DNA of 35,125 nucleotides from Lactobacillaceae bacterium (GCA_031261865.1 JAISIV010000027.1:1-35125); one strand, 5' to 3'. Numbered from the stretch's first letter, positions 17,422 to 27,502 are shown. Notes: a model not told the origin generated them from the sequence alone. A program made the numbers and translations.

Positions 17422-19398
17422 ATGGCTTATTTTGAATTAAAAGATATTAAAAAAAGTTACCGCCTCAATAAAAATGAAGTATTTCCAGTTCTAAAAGGAA
17501 TCAACCTTCAATTTGAAAAAGGGGAAATGGTTTCAATCTTAGGTGAATCTGGAGGAGGTAAGTCAACTCTTCTAAACATCTTGGGTGGGTTAGATCATGA
17601 TTACGAAGGGGATGTCATTTTGGATGGACAATCCACAAAAGACTTCACCGAAAAACAAATGGATGGTTTCCGCCGTCAAACTATCGGTTTTATTTTCCAA
17701 AACTTCAACCTTATCTCGCACCTTACTTTGTTAGATAACGTTAAAGTCGCTCTTGAAATGACTGAATTGTCTCCGGCGGAGCGTACACAAAGAGCCAAAG
17801 AATTATTGGAACAAGTTGGCTTAAAAGACCACGTTAAAAAATATCCAAATCAAATTTCTGGTGGACAAAAGCAACGTGTGGCAATTGCTCGTGCTTTAGC
17901 TTCAAATGCCGATATCATCATTGCCGATGAACCTACTGGTGCCTTGGATTCCACTAACACCGCTGAAGTTTTGGAGATCCTTGAAAACATTGCTAAAGAC
18001 GGTAAGTTGGTTTTGATGGTTACTCACTCACAAGATGTTGCTAACTATGGAACTCGAATTGTCCATATTTCTGATGGAATAATTGATTCTGACACAAAGA
18101 ATCGCAAAAAGTATCCGGTTCCAGCCGCAGAAACTAAATTGAAATCAAAGCCTTTGTCGGCCGCCGCTGATTACATCATGGCTTATAAGCATTTGATGCA
18201 CAATTTCTGGCGTAATTTCTTAATTATGCTGGGAACTGGAATCGGTATTTTCGCCGTTATTTTGTTCAGTGTATTAGGTAATGGAATTAATGCGTTCATC
18301 AATGACCAAATCAATTCAATTGTTAATCCAAAAATGATTGCCATTGTTAAAAATACCAGCGGTAAAAAAATGAGTTCTCAAAAAGCTCAAGAATCTATTT
18401 CTCAAGCTTCCGCCAACCCTACCCAAATCTTTATCAATCAAGATTTGATTGATCGGATTAAAAAACTCGATCACGTTAAAAAAGTTGAAGCTGGTTACCA
18501 ATTCTCGACTTACCAATTGATTGGTAATTCGAAAACCGTTTCAGCGCGTGGTTTGATGGGTTACAGCGACACTTTGTCTAAGAACTCAATCAAGCATGGG
18601 GATGCTCCAAAAACTGGAGAGATGATTATCTCTAACAAACAAGCCACTGAATTATTTGGCGGTTGGAAGAAGGCCATCGGCCAAACGGTTAACGTGACAT
18701 TCACTTGGATTAACGACAAAGGAATGCCAGTTCAAGTTTCAACTGATGTAAAAATTTCTGGAACTGTAAGTGATGAACAAACTTCATTTACAAGCATTAA
18801 CACTCAAACTATCAAAGAGGCTCTTCAAAAAGCTGGCGCAACCACTGATTCAAACTATGTGATTTCGCAAGCGGATTCCATGAAAAACGTTAAGAAGGCC
18901 GCCGCTGAAATCAACAACCTAAAAGTCGATGGTAAATACGCTCTAGCTTCAATTACTGTAGGATCCGTGCTTGATACTGTTAACGATTATGTTGGTGTTG
19001 CAAGTATGGCCCTTCAAGTTATTGCTGGAATATCATTGGTTGTTTCAGCTTTGATGATTATCGTAACGATGTATATGTCAGTTTCTGAACGTACAAAAGA
19101 AATCGGTGTTCTTCGCGCTTTGGGTGCTGGTAAAAAAGATGTTCGTCGCCTCTTCACAGCTGAATCATTATTGATTGGATTATTCAGTGCTGTATTAGCT
19201 TTGGCACTTAGTTATGGAATTGGTTTCTTTATTAACCAAGCTCTCTATTCAATCGTAAAATTCAATATGGTTCAAGTAACTGGAATGAATGTTCTATCGG
19301 CCTTTATCATCGCCTTGGTAATTGCCTATATTGCAGCATTGCTTCCCGCAAATAGAGCCGCTAACCTTGATCCAATTGAAAGTTTAGCTGCTGAATAA
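17422..19398 (+). CDS. ABC transporter, fused ATPase + FtsX-like permease (MacB type)
   Basis: Walker A GESGGGKST, signature SGGQKQRVAIARAL, Walker B IIIADEPTGALD; C-terminal FtsX domain (ERTKEIGVLRALGA). Confidence 0.93.
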   Translation: MAYFELKDIKKSYRLNKNEVFPVLKGINLQFEKGEMVSILGESGGGKSTLLNILGGLDHDYEGDVILDGQSTKDFTEKQMDGFRRQTIGFIFQNFNLISHLTLLDNVKVALEMTELSPAERTQRAKELLEQVGLKDHVKKYPNQISGGQKQRVAIARALASNADIIIADEPTGALDSTNTAEVLEILENIAKDGKLVLMVTHSQDVANYGTRIVHISDGIIDSDTKNRKKYPVPAAETKLKSKPLSAAADYIMAYKHLMHNFWRNFLIMLGTGIGIFAVILFSVLGNGINAFINDQINSIVNPKMIAIVKNTSGKKMSSQKAQESISQASANPTQIFINQDLIDRIKKLDHVKKVEAGYQFSTYQLIGNSKTVSARGLMGYSDTLSKNSIKHGDAPKTGEMIISNKQATELFGGWKKAIGQTVNVTFTWINDKGMPVQVSTDVKISGTVSDEQTSFTSINTQTIKEALQKAGATTDSNYVISQADSMKNVKKAAAEINNLKVDGKYALASITVGSVLDTVNDYVGVASMALQVIAGISLVVSALMIIVTMYMSVSERTKEIGVLRALGAGKKDVRRLFTAESLLIGLFSAVLALALSYGIGFFINQALYSIVKFNMVQVTGMNVLSAFIIALVIAYIAALLPANRAANLDPIESLAAE

Positions 19399-19407
19399 TT
19401 ATTAATT

Positions 19408-19434
19408 CGTCTTTCATTTTGAAGGGCGTTTTTT
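19408..19434 (+). terminator. Intrinsic terminator after ABC transporter
   Basis: cgtcttt-cattttg-aagggcg + T run. Confidence 0.65.
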
Positions 19435-19489
19435 ATTGTTTTAATTCGAAGACTTTTCTGTATTCTTTTAATTAATAAGAGAAGTCGTC

Positions 19490-19993
19490 ATGCCACAAAT
19501 AAAGTTAAAACAACCTGTATCACCAAATAATGAAGTAAAAATTCAGAAGAGTTACCTCACGCTAATTTTTAGTTTGATTATGTTTTTACCGTTCAATGGA
19601 ATTTTTATATTATTGGTCTTCGTAAGTTTTAAACAACCCGCTGCAATTTTTCTCGTGCTAGGTGCCTTGTTATTCGTATTACTTATCGATTTAACGGTTT
19701 GGGGATTTTTGATTTCGGGGATGACAGCCTTTAAATATTCGGACGACGGAATTACGATTTACAATCTCAAAAAAGTATATTTGTCCTGGAAAGATATCAA
19801 GGATGTCGAACTTAAAAGAGTCGGAACCCAGACGTTTATTTATGTTTACCCAGTTGATACCTCTTTAAAAAAGAAAGCATATTCAGTAGCTCTTTCAACG
19901 ACACAAGTAAATTTGTCGAATGAGGATATTTTTCTTGGTTTCAAGACAAGGATGAATGACATTCATGGGAAATCGATGAGCAGTCATACCTAA
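19490..19993 (+). CDS. Uncharacterised membrane protein, two TM helices plus PH-like soluble part
   Basis: Two hydrophobic segments then DDGITIYNLKKVYLSWKDIKDVELKRVG. Confidence 0.7.
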   Translation: MPQIKLKQPVSPNNEVKIQKSYLTLIFSLIMFLPFNGIFILLVFVSFKQPAAIFLVLGALLFVLLIDLTVWGFLISGMTAFKYSDDGITIYNLKKVYLSWKDIKDVELKRVGTQTFIYVYPVDTSLKKKAYSVALSTTQVNLSNEDIFLGFKTRMNDIHGKSMSSHT

Positions 19994-20172
19994 AGACGTC
20001 CAAAATTTATTATCGTCAAACTGTCGTTCGGCTCGTTATTTTGCGTATGTCTAAAGGTATCTGAAATTTATTATCGTCAAACTGTCGTTTAACTCCGTAA
20101 TGTTCGTATACACGCAGTGCATCCGCGAAACATAGTCACAAAACTGTCGTTTTGTTCCTTATTTATCGTATA
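19990..20172 (+). repeat. 61-62-bp-period tandem promoter-like repeat, array B
   Basis: Three copies of GTCGTT-N15-CGTAT at 20023, 20084 and 20146; AAATTTATTATCGTCAAACTGTCGTT shared by two units and related to array A. Confidence 0.85.
20146..20172 (+). promoter_or_regulatory. Putative alternative-sigma (ComX/SigH-like) promoter: GTCGTT-N15-CGTATA
   Basis: GTCGTT 20146-20151, 15 nt, CGTATA 20167-20172, 7 nt to ATG 20180. Confidence 0.6.
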
Positions 20173-20179
20173 AAGAAGT

Positions 20180-21538
20180 ATGGCTAATTTAACTGACTAT
20201 TCTAATACTGATTTATATATGGCAGAAAGTTCTTATACTTCTAGACCTTATAGTTTTGACAAAACTAATAAAAGACCGCCCGCTCAAGCCCAAAAGTCTC
20301 AATGGTACAAGCAAGAAAAAATAACGGACAACAAAACTGGTTACACTGCTTACTTTTTAACCAATAATCAAAACCCAAATCTGGCAACCCAGGCTTACTA
20401 TGTTGTCCGAGGTAGTGACGCTTTTGATGCTCAAAATCCTGATTGGACTGGTAATAATATTCCTTTTGCTTTAGCTGATAAGCAAGTAAAACAATCTAAA
20501 AACTTCATCAAAGATGTCCAAACAAAAATGTCTCGATACACGAACATTACCGCTTGGAATTTTACCGGTCACAGTTTAGCGACGATGGTTGTCACGACCG
20601 GTTTAAGTAATTTATCCCAAGACCAAGCAACTAAAGTTCAAGCGGCCACTTTGTTTAATGGTCCAGATGTAACCAATTCGCTCAACGTACATCAACTAAA
20701 CAATTTAAAGGACTCCGGTTTGAACGACAAAATAACTTATTACCTGAATCCGGATGACATGGTCAGCGTCTTAAATCGTTCTCAGTCTGAACAAATAGGA
20801 CATGTAAATTGGATTGACACTAAGTCGGATTACGGAACGATGGATATTGCCTCTTCACATGACTTTTATGAATATCAAGTTGTCAATGGCAAAATCAAAA
20901 CAGTTGAAAATAGCTTAGAACTGAAAACTTATATCTACGCTCAAGATGCTCTTTATCAACAGCTGATTAATCATGTTGGCAACCTCAAACTATCACCCAA
21001 AAAAGTAAAAAAGATTATTGAAACACTTGATGGAGAAAAATATGTGTCAGGAAAAATTAATTACCTGGTAAAAGAGTTTGGAAATAAAATTGATATTCAT
21101 TTGTTCTTGAAGTTTTATATGAGGTATAAAGACGCAAAAGAAATGATCGGACTGTCTAACCGAATCAACTCTTTGACTCTTCAATTGGAACACAGTGACG
21201 ATATTAAGTTAAGCGAAATTTTAGTCTCTAAAATAGAACAATACATCGGGAATTTTCTCGATAAAATTACCTTTGATACTGAAATGATCCATGTTAATAC
21301 TAGAAATAAATTACAAAAATTAATCAACGAGGCGAATATGGAACTATCAATCGCTGGATCAACCACTCAGTTCGACTATCGGTATTTTTATTCTGAGCCA
21401 CAAGAAAAAATTAACCAAAATAGTGTTTCGGTATACAAAAAGGACATGGAACAAACGCTCCACATCCTAACTAATCACGTATTTGAAATTTATAAAATTG
21501 ATGTCAATTACGCTAATAATTCATTTAAGCCAGATTAA
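20180..21538 (+). CDS. Class 3 lipase-like alpha/beta hydrolase with ~200-aa uncharacterised C-terminal region
   Basis: GHSLA nucleophile elbow, LNPDDMVS acid motif, SHDFYEY candidate His; no signal peptide. Confidence 0.75.
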   Translation: MANLTDYSNTDLYMAESSYTSRPYSFDKTNKRPPAQAQKSQWYKQEKITDNKTGYTAYFLTNNQNPNLATQAYYVVRGSDAFDAQNPDWTGNNIPFALADKQVKQSKNFIKDVQTKMSRYTNITAWNFTGHSLATMVVTTGLSNLSQDQATKVQAATLFNGPDVTNSLNVHQLNNLKDSGLNDKITYYLNPDDMVSVLNRSQSEQIGHVNWIDTKSDYGTMDIASSHDFYEYQVVNGKIKTVENSLELKTYIYAQDALYQQLINHVGNLKLSPKKVKKIIETLDGEKYVSGKINYLVKEFGNKIDIHLFLKFYMRYKDAKEMIGLSNRINSLTLQLEHSDDIKLSEILVSKIEQYIGNFLDKITFDTEMIHVNTRNKLQKLINEANMELSIAGSTTQFDYRYFYSEPQEKINQNSVSVYKKDMEQTLHILTNHVFEIYKIDVNYANNSFKPD

Positions 21539-22350
21539 ACATCCAAAACGAATTTTTCAATTGCAAATGCGACACCGTCTTCATCGTTTGTTTTTGTCAC
21601 AAACTGAGCGGCAGCTTTAACTTCATCGACGGCGTTTCCCATAGCAACTCCGGTTCCGGCAGCTTCGATCATTGAAAGATCATTGCCTTGATCGCCGATA
21701 CTCATGGTTTCATCAAGCGACAAACCTAATCCCTCAGCTAAACGTTTTAGGGCATTTCCTTTGGAGACCGTTTTTTTAATGAATTCAATGAAGAATTCAG
21801 ATGAGCGAACCACGTTATATTTATCCAAAAACTTTTGTGGCATCTGGGATAGAGTAGTATCGATTTTATCTTTTTCATCGATTAACATTACCTTGGCAAC
21901 TGGCAAACTTGATTCCAAGTCTGCAAGAGGGCGATACCAGATTGGCGCATTTGTTAAAGCACTTTCGTACACGGAGTATTTAGGGATATGGACAAAAGGT
22001 GTAATGATATCCGTTGCCGTTTCAATTTGGTGCTTAACATCGTTGCTATCAGCAAAGTTTGCAATCTCTAAATAATCTTCAACTTTCAAAGTCTCTTCGA
22101 TTAGGATTTTGCCGCTGGTTGTCATCGCCATAGCACCGTTGTAATTAATGGCAAATTGATCGTCGGAATTGTCGATTCCCAACATCTCGTAAAAATGTTT
22201 AGTGCCATCCAAAGGACGACCAGAGGCGATTACAATTTTTGCACCTTTTGCAATCGCTTTTTTCAACACCTCAACAGTGTGATCGGAGACTTTACCTTGA
22301 GAATTATTCAAAGTTCCGTCAACATCAATAGTTATTAGCTTAATTGTCAT
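21535..22350 (-). CDS. Cof-type HAD-superfamily phosphatase (start moved from 22530)
   Basis: MTIKLITIDVDGTLNN, IVIASGRP, SIGDQGNDLSMIEAAGTGVAMGNA motifs. Confidence 0.93.
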   Translation of the reverse strand: MTIKLITIDVDGTLNNSQGKVSDHTVEVLKKAIAKGAKIVIASGRPLDGTKHFYEMLGIDNSDDQFAINYNGAMAMTTSGKILIEETLKVEDYLEIANFADSNDVKHQIETATDIITPFVHIPKYSVYESALTNAPIWYRPLADLESSLPVAKVMLIDEKDKIDTTLSQMPQKFLDKYNVVRSSEFFIEFIKKTVSKGNALKRLAEGLGLSLDETMSIGDQGNDLSMIEAAGTGVAMGNAVDEVKAAAQFVTKTNDEDGVAFAIEKFVLDV

Positions 22351-22361
22351 AAAATAATTAT

Positions 22362-24059
22362 ATGTTGAATATCGAAGAGAAAATCCAAAGCTGGCAGGAC
22401 GAGAAAAACCTCGATGCTGCATTAAAAAAGGAATTAAAAAAACTTGATGATGAAGCACTTCGCGATGCTTTTTATCAAGATTTAAGTTTCGGAACCGCTG
22501 GTATGCGTGGCGTGCTCGGTGTTGGAACAAATCGTATGAATATCTACACGGTTGCTCAAACCACCCAAGCTTTAGCTGAAGTCATTAAAAAGGCCGGTGA
22601 TGATGCTGTATCTCGTGGTGTTGTTATTTCTTACGACTCTCGTATAAACTCTGATGTTTTCGCATCTACAGCTGCAGGTGTTTTACGCGCTAACGGTATT
22701 ACCGTTCATTTATTTACTTCACCCCATCCAACTCCAGAATTGAGTTTTGCGGTGATGGAATTAAATACTTATGCCGGTATTATGATTACCGCTAGTCACA
22801 ACCCTAAAGAATATAACGGTTACAAGTTGTATGGCGAAGATGGTGGACAATTAACCTCAAAGCCTGCCGCCCAAATCGTTAAAGAACGAGAAAAAATTAC
22901 TGATATCTTCAATATCAAACAAATTCAAACTGGGATTAAAAAAGTTCCAACCAGTTTTGACGCCAAGTATCTAAAACGTGTTGCAGAAGTGACTGTTGAT
23001 AAAACTCAAGCTAAAAAAGCCAAAGATTTCCAACTCGTCTTCACACCTCTTCATGGCGCTGGAGGAGAACTTGGGTTAAAGGCCTTAAAACAGGCTGGAT
23101 TTAAGGACGTTAAGGTTGTTGAGAAACAATTCGAACCAAATGGAAAGTTTCCAACTGTTGAATATCCAAATCCTGAATTCCATAATGTTTTCGAACTAGC
23201 TCAAAAACAAAATAAGAAAGCAGACGTACTTTTAGCCATCGATCCAGATGGCGATCGCATGGGTGTGGCATACCGTGCCAATACAAATGAATGGGGCTAT
23301 TTAACTGGTAACCAAATTGCTGCATTAATGGTTCATTACCTGTTATCTGCAAAACAAAATGCCGGCGCTTTGCCAACTAATGGAGCTATTGTTACTTCAA
23401 TTGTTTCATCGAATTTGCCAGCAAGAATTGCTAAAACTTTTAAAGTTAAAGCAATCGATGTTTTAACAGGTTTCAAATATATTGCCGATCAAATTGTTAA
23501 GTTCGACGAAAAGAAAAACCGTGAATTTCTCTTTGGTTTTGAAGAATCCTATGGTTTTCTTGTTAAGCCATTCGTTCATGATAAAGATGCAATTCAAGCG
23601 GTTACTTTAATGTCTGAATTGTCGGCGTATTACTTCAACCAAGGAAAGACTTTGGGTGACGCTCTCGAAGAGATATTTGAAGAATATGGGTTCACGATTG
23701 AAGACACTCTTTCAATCGATTTCCCAGGTGAATCTGGTAAAAAAGAGATGGATGATATGATGAACAAGTTCCGCTCGAAAGGCCCAAGTAAAATTGGCGA
23801 TTACCAAATTCAAACTGTTCAAGATTACGAATTACGTGTCGAAAAAAATCTTGAAAACGGCAAGACCAAAAAAATTACTTTACCTCAAGCGAACGTCATT
23901 AAATATCTATTTGAAGATGGTTCATGGATTGCGCTTCGTCCTTCTGGAACTGAACCTAAGCTTAAAATTTACGTCGGTGTTGTGGGCGACACATTACAAG
24001 CCGCTAATCAAAAACTTGGTGAAATTCAATCTCATATGGAAGCTTTATTAGCTAGATAA
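22362..24059 (+). CDS. pgcA: Phospho-sugar mutase (alpha-phosphoglucomutase)
   Basis: FGTAGMRGVLGVGTNRMN, ITASHNPKEYNGYK, AIDPDGDRMG, RPSGTEPKLKIY motifs. Confidence 0.95.
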   Translation: MLNIEEKIQSWQDEKNLDAALKKELKKLDDEALRDAFYQDLSFGTAGMRGVLGVGTNRMNIYTVAQTTQALAEVIKKAGDDAVSRGVVISYDSRINSDVFASTAAGVLRANGITVHLFTSPHPTPELSFAVMELNTYAGIMITASHNPKEYNGYKLYGEDGGQLTSKPAAQIVKEREKITDIFNIKQIQTGIKKVPTSFDAKYLKRVAEVTVDKTQAKKAKDFQLVFTPLHGAGGELGLKALKQAGFKDVKVVEKQFEPNGKFPTVEYPNPEFHNVFELAQKQNKKADVLLAIDPDGDRMGVAYRANTNEWGYLTGNQIAALMVHYLLSAKQNAGALPTNGAIVTSIVSSNLPARIAKTFKVKAIDVLTGFKYIADQIVKFDEKKNREFLFGFEESYGFLVKPFVHDKDAIQAVTLMSELSAYYFNQGKTLGDALEEIFEEYGFTIEDTLSIDFPGESGKKEMDDMMNKFRSKGPSKIGDYQIQTVQDYELRVEKNLENGKTKKITLPQANVIKYLFEDGSWIALRPSGTEPKLKIYVGVVGDTLQAANQKLGEIQSHMEALLAR

Positions 24060-24063
24060 TAAT

Positions 24064-24090
24064 TAGCCAGAATAAAATCTGGCTTTTTTC
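24064..24090 (+). terminator. Intrinsic terminator after pgcA
   Basis: agccaga-ataaaa-tctggct + T run. Confidence 0.85.
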
Positions 24091-24104
24091 ATACAATAAT
24101 ATCG

Positions 24105-24656
24105 ATGCAAGTTTTAGATCAAAAAGATTATTTTGAAGTTGATGCGCAAATACAAACCCAAGTTGAAGAGCTGTATCAATCAGCTTTTCCAAGCCAAGAA
24201 CGCATGCCTTTTGAGATGTTGTTACAAATTGCTAATCGACCAAGTGTGTCATTGAATATCTATTTTAAAGATACTGAGTTTATTGGATTTGTCTTTACAA
24301 TGTTTTATGAAGATATTCTTAGTATTCAATATTTAGCAATAGTAAATAATCAAAGAAATTCAGGTTTTGGCACACAAATAATTGGTAGTCTAAAAAAGAA
24401 GAACGTTGGATTGCGTTTAGTTGTCGAAATGGAAAAAGTCGATCCTAAATCCGCTGATTATCAAAATCAATTAAAAAGGTTGGCCTTTTACGAGCGTAAC
24501 GGTTTTCAAAGTAACCAAATATTTATTTATGAATATGGGGTCGATTATGAGTTATTGACTTACGGAAGTAATCCGGTGACTACTGACGAATATGTAAAAC
24601 TAGCGGCCGATTTTTACCAAAGAGATGTTTCAGGGTTTATGAAGGAGATAAAATGA
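24105..24656 (+). CDS. GNAT-family N-acetyltransferase
   Basis: YLAIVNNQRNSGFGTQII acetyl-CoA binding region, RLAFYERNGFQ motif. Confidence 0.8.
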   Translation: MQVLDQKDYFEVDAQIQTQVEELYQSAFPSQERMPFEMLLQIANRPSVSLNIYFKDTEFIGFVFTMFYEDILSIQYLAIVNNQRNSGFGTQIIGSLKKKNVGLRLVVEMEKVDPKSADYQNQLKRLAFYERNGFQSNQIFIYEYGVDYELLTYGSNPVTTDEYVKLAADFYQRDVSGFMKEIK

Positions 24657-25063
24657 AAAAACTAAAGCGAGGTCAAGGAAAGATATCGGTTAATATTGTC
24701 ATTTCTTTAATGTGGATTTTGTTCTTTGTTGAAATTATTTTCACAGTTATGGCCGGCAAGTTTAGCATCGACAACAAGTGGACCAACTTCACTCAAATTC
24801 AAACATGGTCAGTTGTCGGGGCTGCCATTGTGGCTGAATCAGTTCTTGCTGCCTTCTTCTTTGCAATTGTTTCCAGTTTGAAAAACGTTTATAGTTTGGT
24901 CGATAATCAATACGCTTTAAACAAAAACTTACTAGAATCCCTAGCTCTATTGCAAGACAATATTAATTTGAATCATGATGCTACTACAGAAATTTTGAGT
25001 GAACTAAAACCAAAACCCCGCACTACTACAAGAAAAACTACTTCCAAAACCAACGCAAAATAA
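24653..25063 (+). CDS. Uncharacterised membrane protein, two TM helices and basic Thr/Lys-rich tail
   Basis: ATGA overlap with upstream stop; SD aaggag; hydrophobic segments. Confidence 0.7.
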   Translation: MKKLKRGQGKISVNIVISLMWILFFVEIIFTVMAGKFSIDNKWTNFTQIQTWSVVGAAIVAESVLAAFFFAIVSSLKNVYSLVDNQYALNKNLLESLALLQDNINLNHDATTEILSELKPKPRTTTRKTTSKTNAK

Positions 25064-25076
25064 GCGTTGGTTTTTC
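25050..25076 (+). terminator. Intrinsic terminator overlapping the end of the 24653 gene
   Basis: ccaacgc-aaaataa-gcgttgg + T run. Confidence 0.8.
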
Positions 25077-25104
25077 ATTTTAGTCAGTAGTTTAGAATAT
25101 TGTT

Positions 25105-26130
25105 ATGACTAAAAGAGCTCGTGTAATCTACAATCCAACTTCTGGAAGAGAAGGTATCAAAGATGATTTATTAGAGATTCTTTCTATTTATGAAAAAGCA
25201 GGCTATGAAACAAGCGCTTACGCTACAACGCCTGAACCTTTTTCAGCTCGTGACGAAGCTACTCGAGCGGCCTTAGATGGGTTTGATTTAGTAGCTGCTG
25301 CTGGAGGCGATGGAACTGTTAATGAAGTTATCAACGGAATTTCCGGTTTAGAAAAACGTCCCAAAGTTGCCATTATTCCAGCAGGAACTACTAATGATTT
25401 CGCTCGCGCTTTAGGCATTCCTCGTGATGATTTAGTTGACGCCGCTAAAGTTGTCCTTTTAGATCAGACTATGAAAATGGATATCGGTCATGTAACAGGT
25501 GATGACGTTAAGATTCCATACTTTATGAACATCGCCGCCCTTGGTACTCTTTCGGAAATCACTTACTCGGTGCCATCAACGCTTAAGTCACTTTATGGTT
25601 ATCTAGCCTACGTGACTAAAGGTGCTGAATTAATCACCAAAGTTACCCCTGTTCCAGTAAAAATTGAATATGATGGTGGCGTTTTCGACGATGAAGCAAG
25701 TTTAGTTTTCGTAGCACTTACTAATTCAGTTGGTGGTTTTGAAAAGATTGTCCCCGACGCTAAACTAAACGACGGAAAGTTTTCTTTGTTAATTATTAAA
25801 AAGACCAATATCGCTCAACTATTCGCACTTGTAGCAAAGGCTCTTTCAAACGGTTCTCACGTTAAAGATCCTTTGGTGACATATGTCAAAACCTCCAATA
25901 TCAACATTTCTACAACTAGCGATCAGAAAATGAAAGTTAATTTAGATGGTGAATACGGTGGGGATGTGCCGGTTACTTTTACTAATTTGCGCGAACACAT
26001 CGAATTTGTCGCCCCTGCTAAAAAATTGCTGGGCCGTAATAAAGATAAAAAAGCTACTACTCCAGAAGAAGTGATGGCTAAAAAAGCTGAAAAAGAGTTT
26101 AAAAAAGAATTTAATGACATCAAAAAATAA
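25105..26130 (+). CDS. Diacylglycerol kinase / lipid kinase (DagK/YegS family)
   Basis: RVIYNPTSGREG, AAGGDGTVNEVINGI, PAGTTNDFARALGIP motifs. Confidence 0.93.
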   Translation: MTKRARVIYNPTSGREGIKDDLLEILSIYEKAGYETSAYATTPEPFSARDEATRAALDGFDLVAAAGGDGTVNEVINGISGLEKRPKVAIIPAGTTNDFARALGIPRDDLVDAAKVVLLDQTMKMDIGHVTGDDVKIPYFMNIAALGTLSEITYSVPSTLKSLYGYLAYVTKGAELITKVTPVPVKIEYDGGVFDDEASLVFVALTNSVGGFEKIVPDAKLNDGKFSLLIIKKTNIAQLFALVAKALSNGSHVKDPLVTYVKTSNINISTTSDQKMKVNLDGEYGGDVPVTFTNLREHIEFVAPAKKLLGRNKDKKATTPEEVMAKKAEKEFKKEFNDIKK

Positions 26131-27502
26131 GCAAGCAAAACTACAAAAGAATCAAGAAGTTGAAGGTGAAGTAATTGACATCACCTATGAAGGATTAGGG
26201 GTTCTTAAAGTCGACAATTTCCCAATTTTCGTAACCGACGCATTGCCAGGCGAACTTGTTAAAGTAGGTGTTACAAAAGTGCTTAATAACTATGCTTTTG
26301 GTCGCGTAATTGAACGAATTAAAACTTCGCCTGATCGTGTGGAAAATGAACATAAAGAAATGATTTCTTCAGGAATCGCTCCTTTAGTTAATTTAAAATA
26401 CGATGCTCAATTAGCTTTCAAGCAAAACCAAATCAAAGAACTTTTCCATAAAGTTGGTATTGACGATGTTGAAATTACTGAGACAATCGGGATGGATAAC
26501 CCAACTCAATATCGAAACAAAACGGTTGTCCCAGTAAAAATGCAAGATGGTAAATTGACAACTGGTTTTTATCGTCGTGGATCTCATAAGCTAGTTCCGA
26601 TGGGTGATTACTATCTTAATGATCCAAAAATCGATGCTGCCGTCGGTGTTGTCCGAGACATCCTAGATAAGTACAAAGTAAGTGCTTATGACGAAACCAC
26701 CAGAGAAGGTACTGTCCGTTATGTCATGATTCGTCGCGGTTATTATTCTCATCAAATGATGTTAGTAATTGTCGCTACTAAAATAGAATTGCCGCACGAA
26801 AAAGAAATTATCGATGAGATTCATTTTGCATTACCTGAGCTTCGAAGTCTAATTTTGAATTACAACCCTAAGCAAACTAATGTTCAATTAGGGTTGGATA
26901 ATCGCACTCTTTTTGGTGAAGACGTGATTCATGACGAATTACTTGGGTTAGACTTTGTTATCAGTCCAAATTCCTTTTACCAAGTTAACCCGCAAACCAC
27001 TGAAATACTTTATAAAAAAGCCGCTGATATGGCTGAACTTGATAAAAACGATACAGTCATTGATGCCTATTCAGGTATCGGAACCATTGGTTTAACAGTT
27101 GCTGACCGTGTTAAGGAAGTTATTGGCGTTGAAGTTGTTGAACCAGCCGTTGAAAACGCACAAATTAATAAGGCTGCTAATAACATCCAAAATGCTGAAT
27201 TTATTGCAAATGACGCCCCTACACAATTTATTGAATGGGCAAAAAAGGGAATTAAACCAGATGTCGTTTTTGTTGATCCGCCAAGAAAAGGTTTAACGTC
27301 AGAATTGATCCAATCGGTTGGTCTGATGGCGCCAAAGAAATTTGTTTATGTTAGTTGCAATCCTGCAACATTAGCTCGCGATGCCGTTGAACTGATTGAA
27401 CAAGGTTACAAAATTACTAGACCAATTGTCCCAATTGATCAATTTCCGCAAACGATGCACATTGAGTCAATCACGATTTTCGAAAAAAATGACGAAAATT
27501 AA
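26114..27502 (+). CDS. 23S rRNA (uracil-5-)-methyltransferase, RlmD/RumA family
   Basis: TRAM-like N-terminus, DAYSGIGTIGLTVA, DPPRKGL, YVSCNPATLARD motifs; starts inside the 3' end of the upstream gene. Confidence 0.92.
   Translation: MTSKNKQAKLQKNQEVEGEVIDITYEGLGVLKVDNFPIFVTDALPGELVKVGVTKVLNNYAFGRVIERIKTSPDRVENEHKEMISSGIAPLVNLKYDAQLAFKQNQIKELFHKVGIDDVEITETIGMDNPTQYRNKTVVPVKMQDGKLTTGFYRRGSHKLVPMGDYYLNDPKIDAAVGVVRDILDKYKVSAYDETTREGTVRYVMIRRGYYSHQMMLVIVATKIELPHEKEIIDEIHFALPELRSLILNYNPKQTNVQLGLDNRTLFGEDVIHDELLGLDFVISPNSFYQVNPQTTEILYKKAADMAELDKNDTVIDAYSGIGTIGLTVADRVKEVIGVEVVEPAVENAQINKAANNIQNAEFIANDAPTQFIEWAKKGIKPDVVFVDPPRKGLTSELIQSVGLMAPKKFVYVSCNPATLARDAVELIEQGYKITRPIVPIDQFPQTMHIESITIFEKNDEN

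Noticed and set aside
21704-22075. Plus-strand 123-aa ORF opposite the HAD phosphatase
   Set aside because: Antisense shadow of a well-supported gene with canonical HAD motifs.
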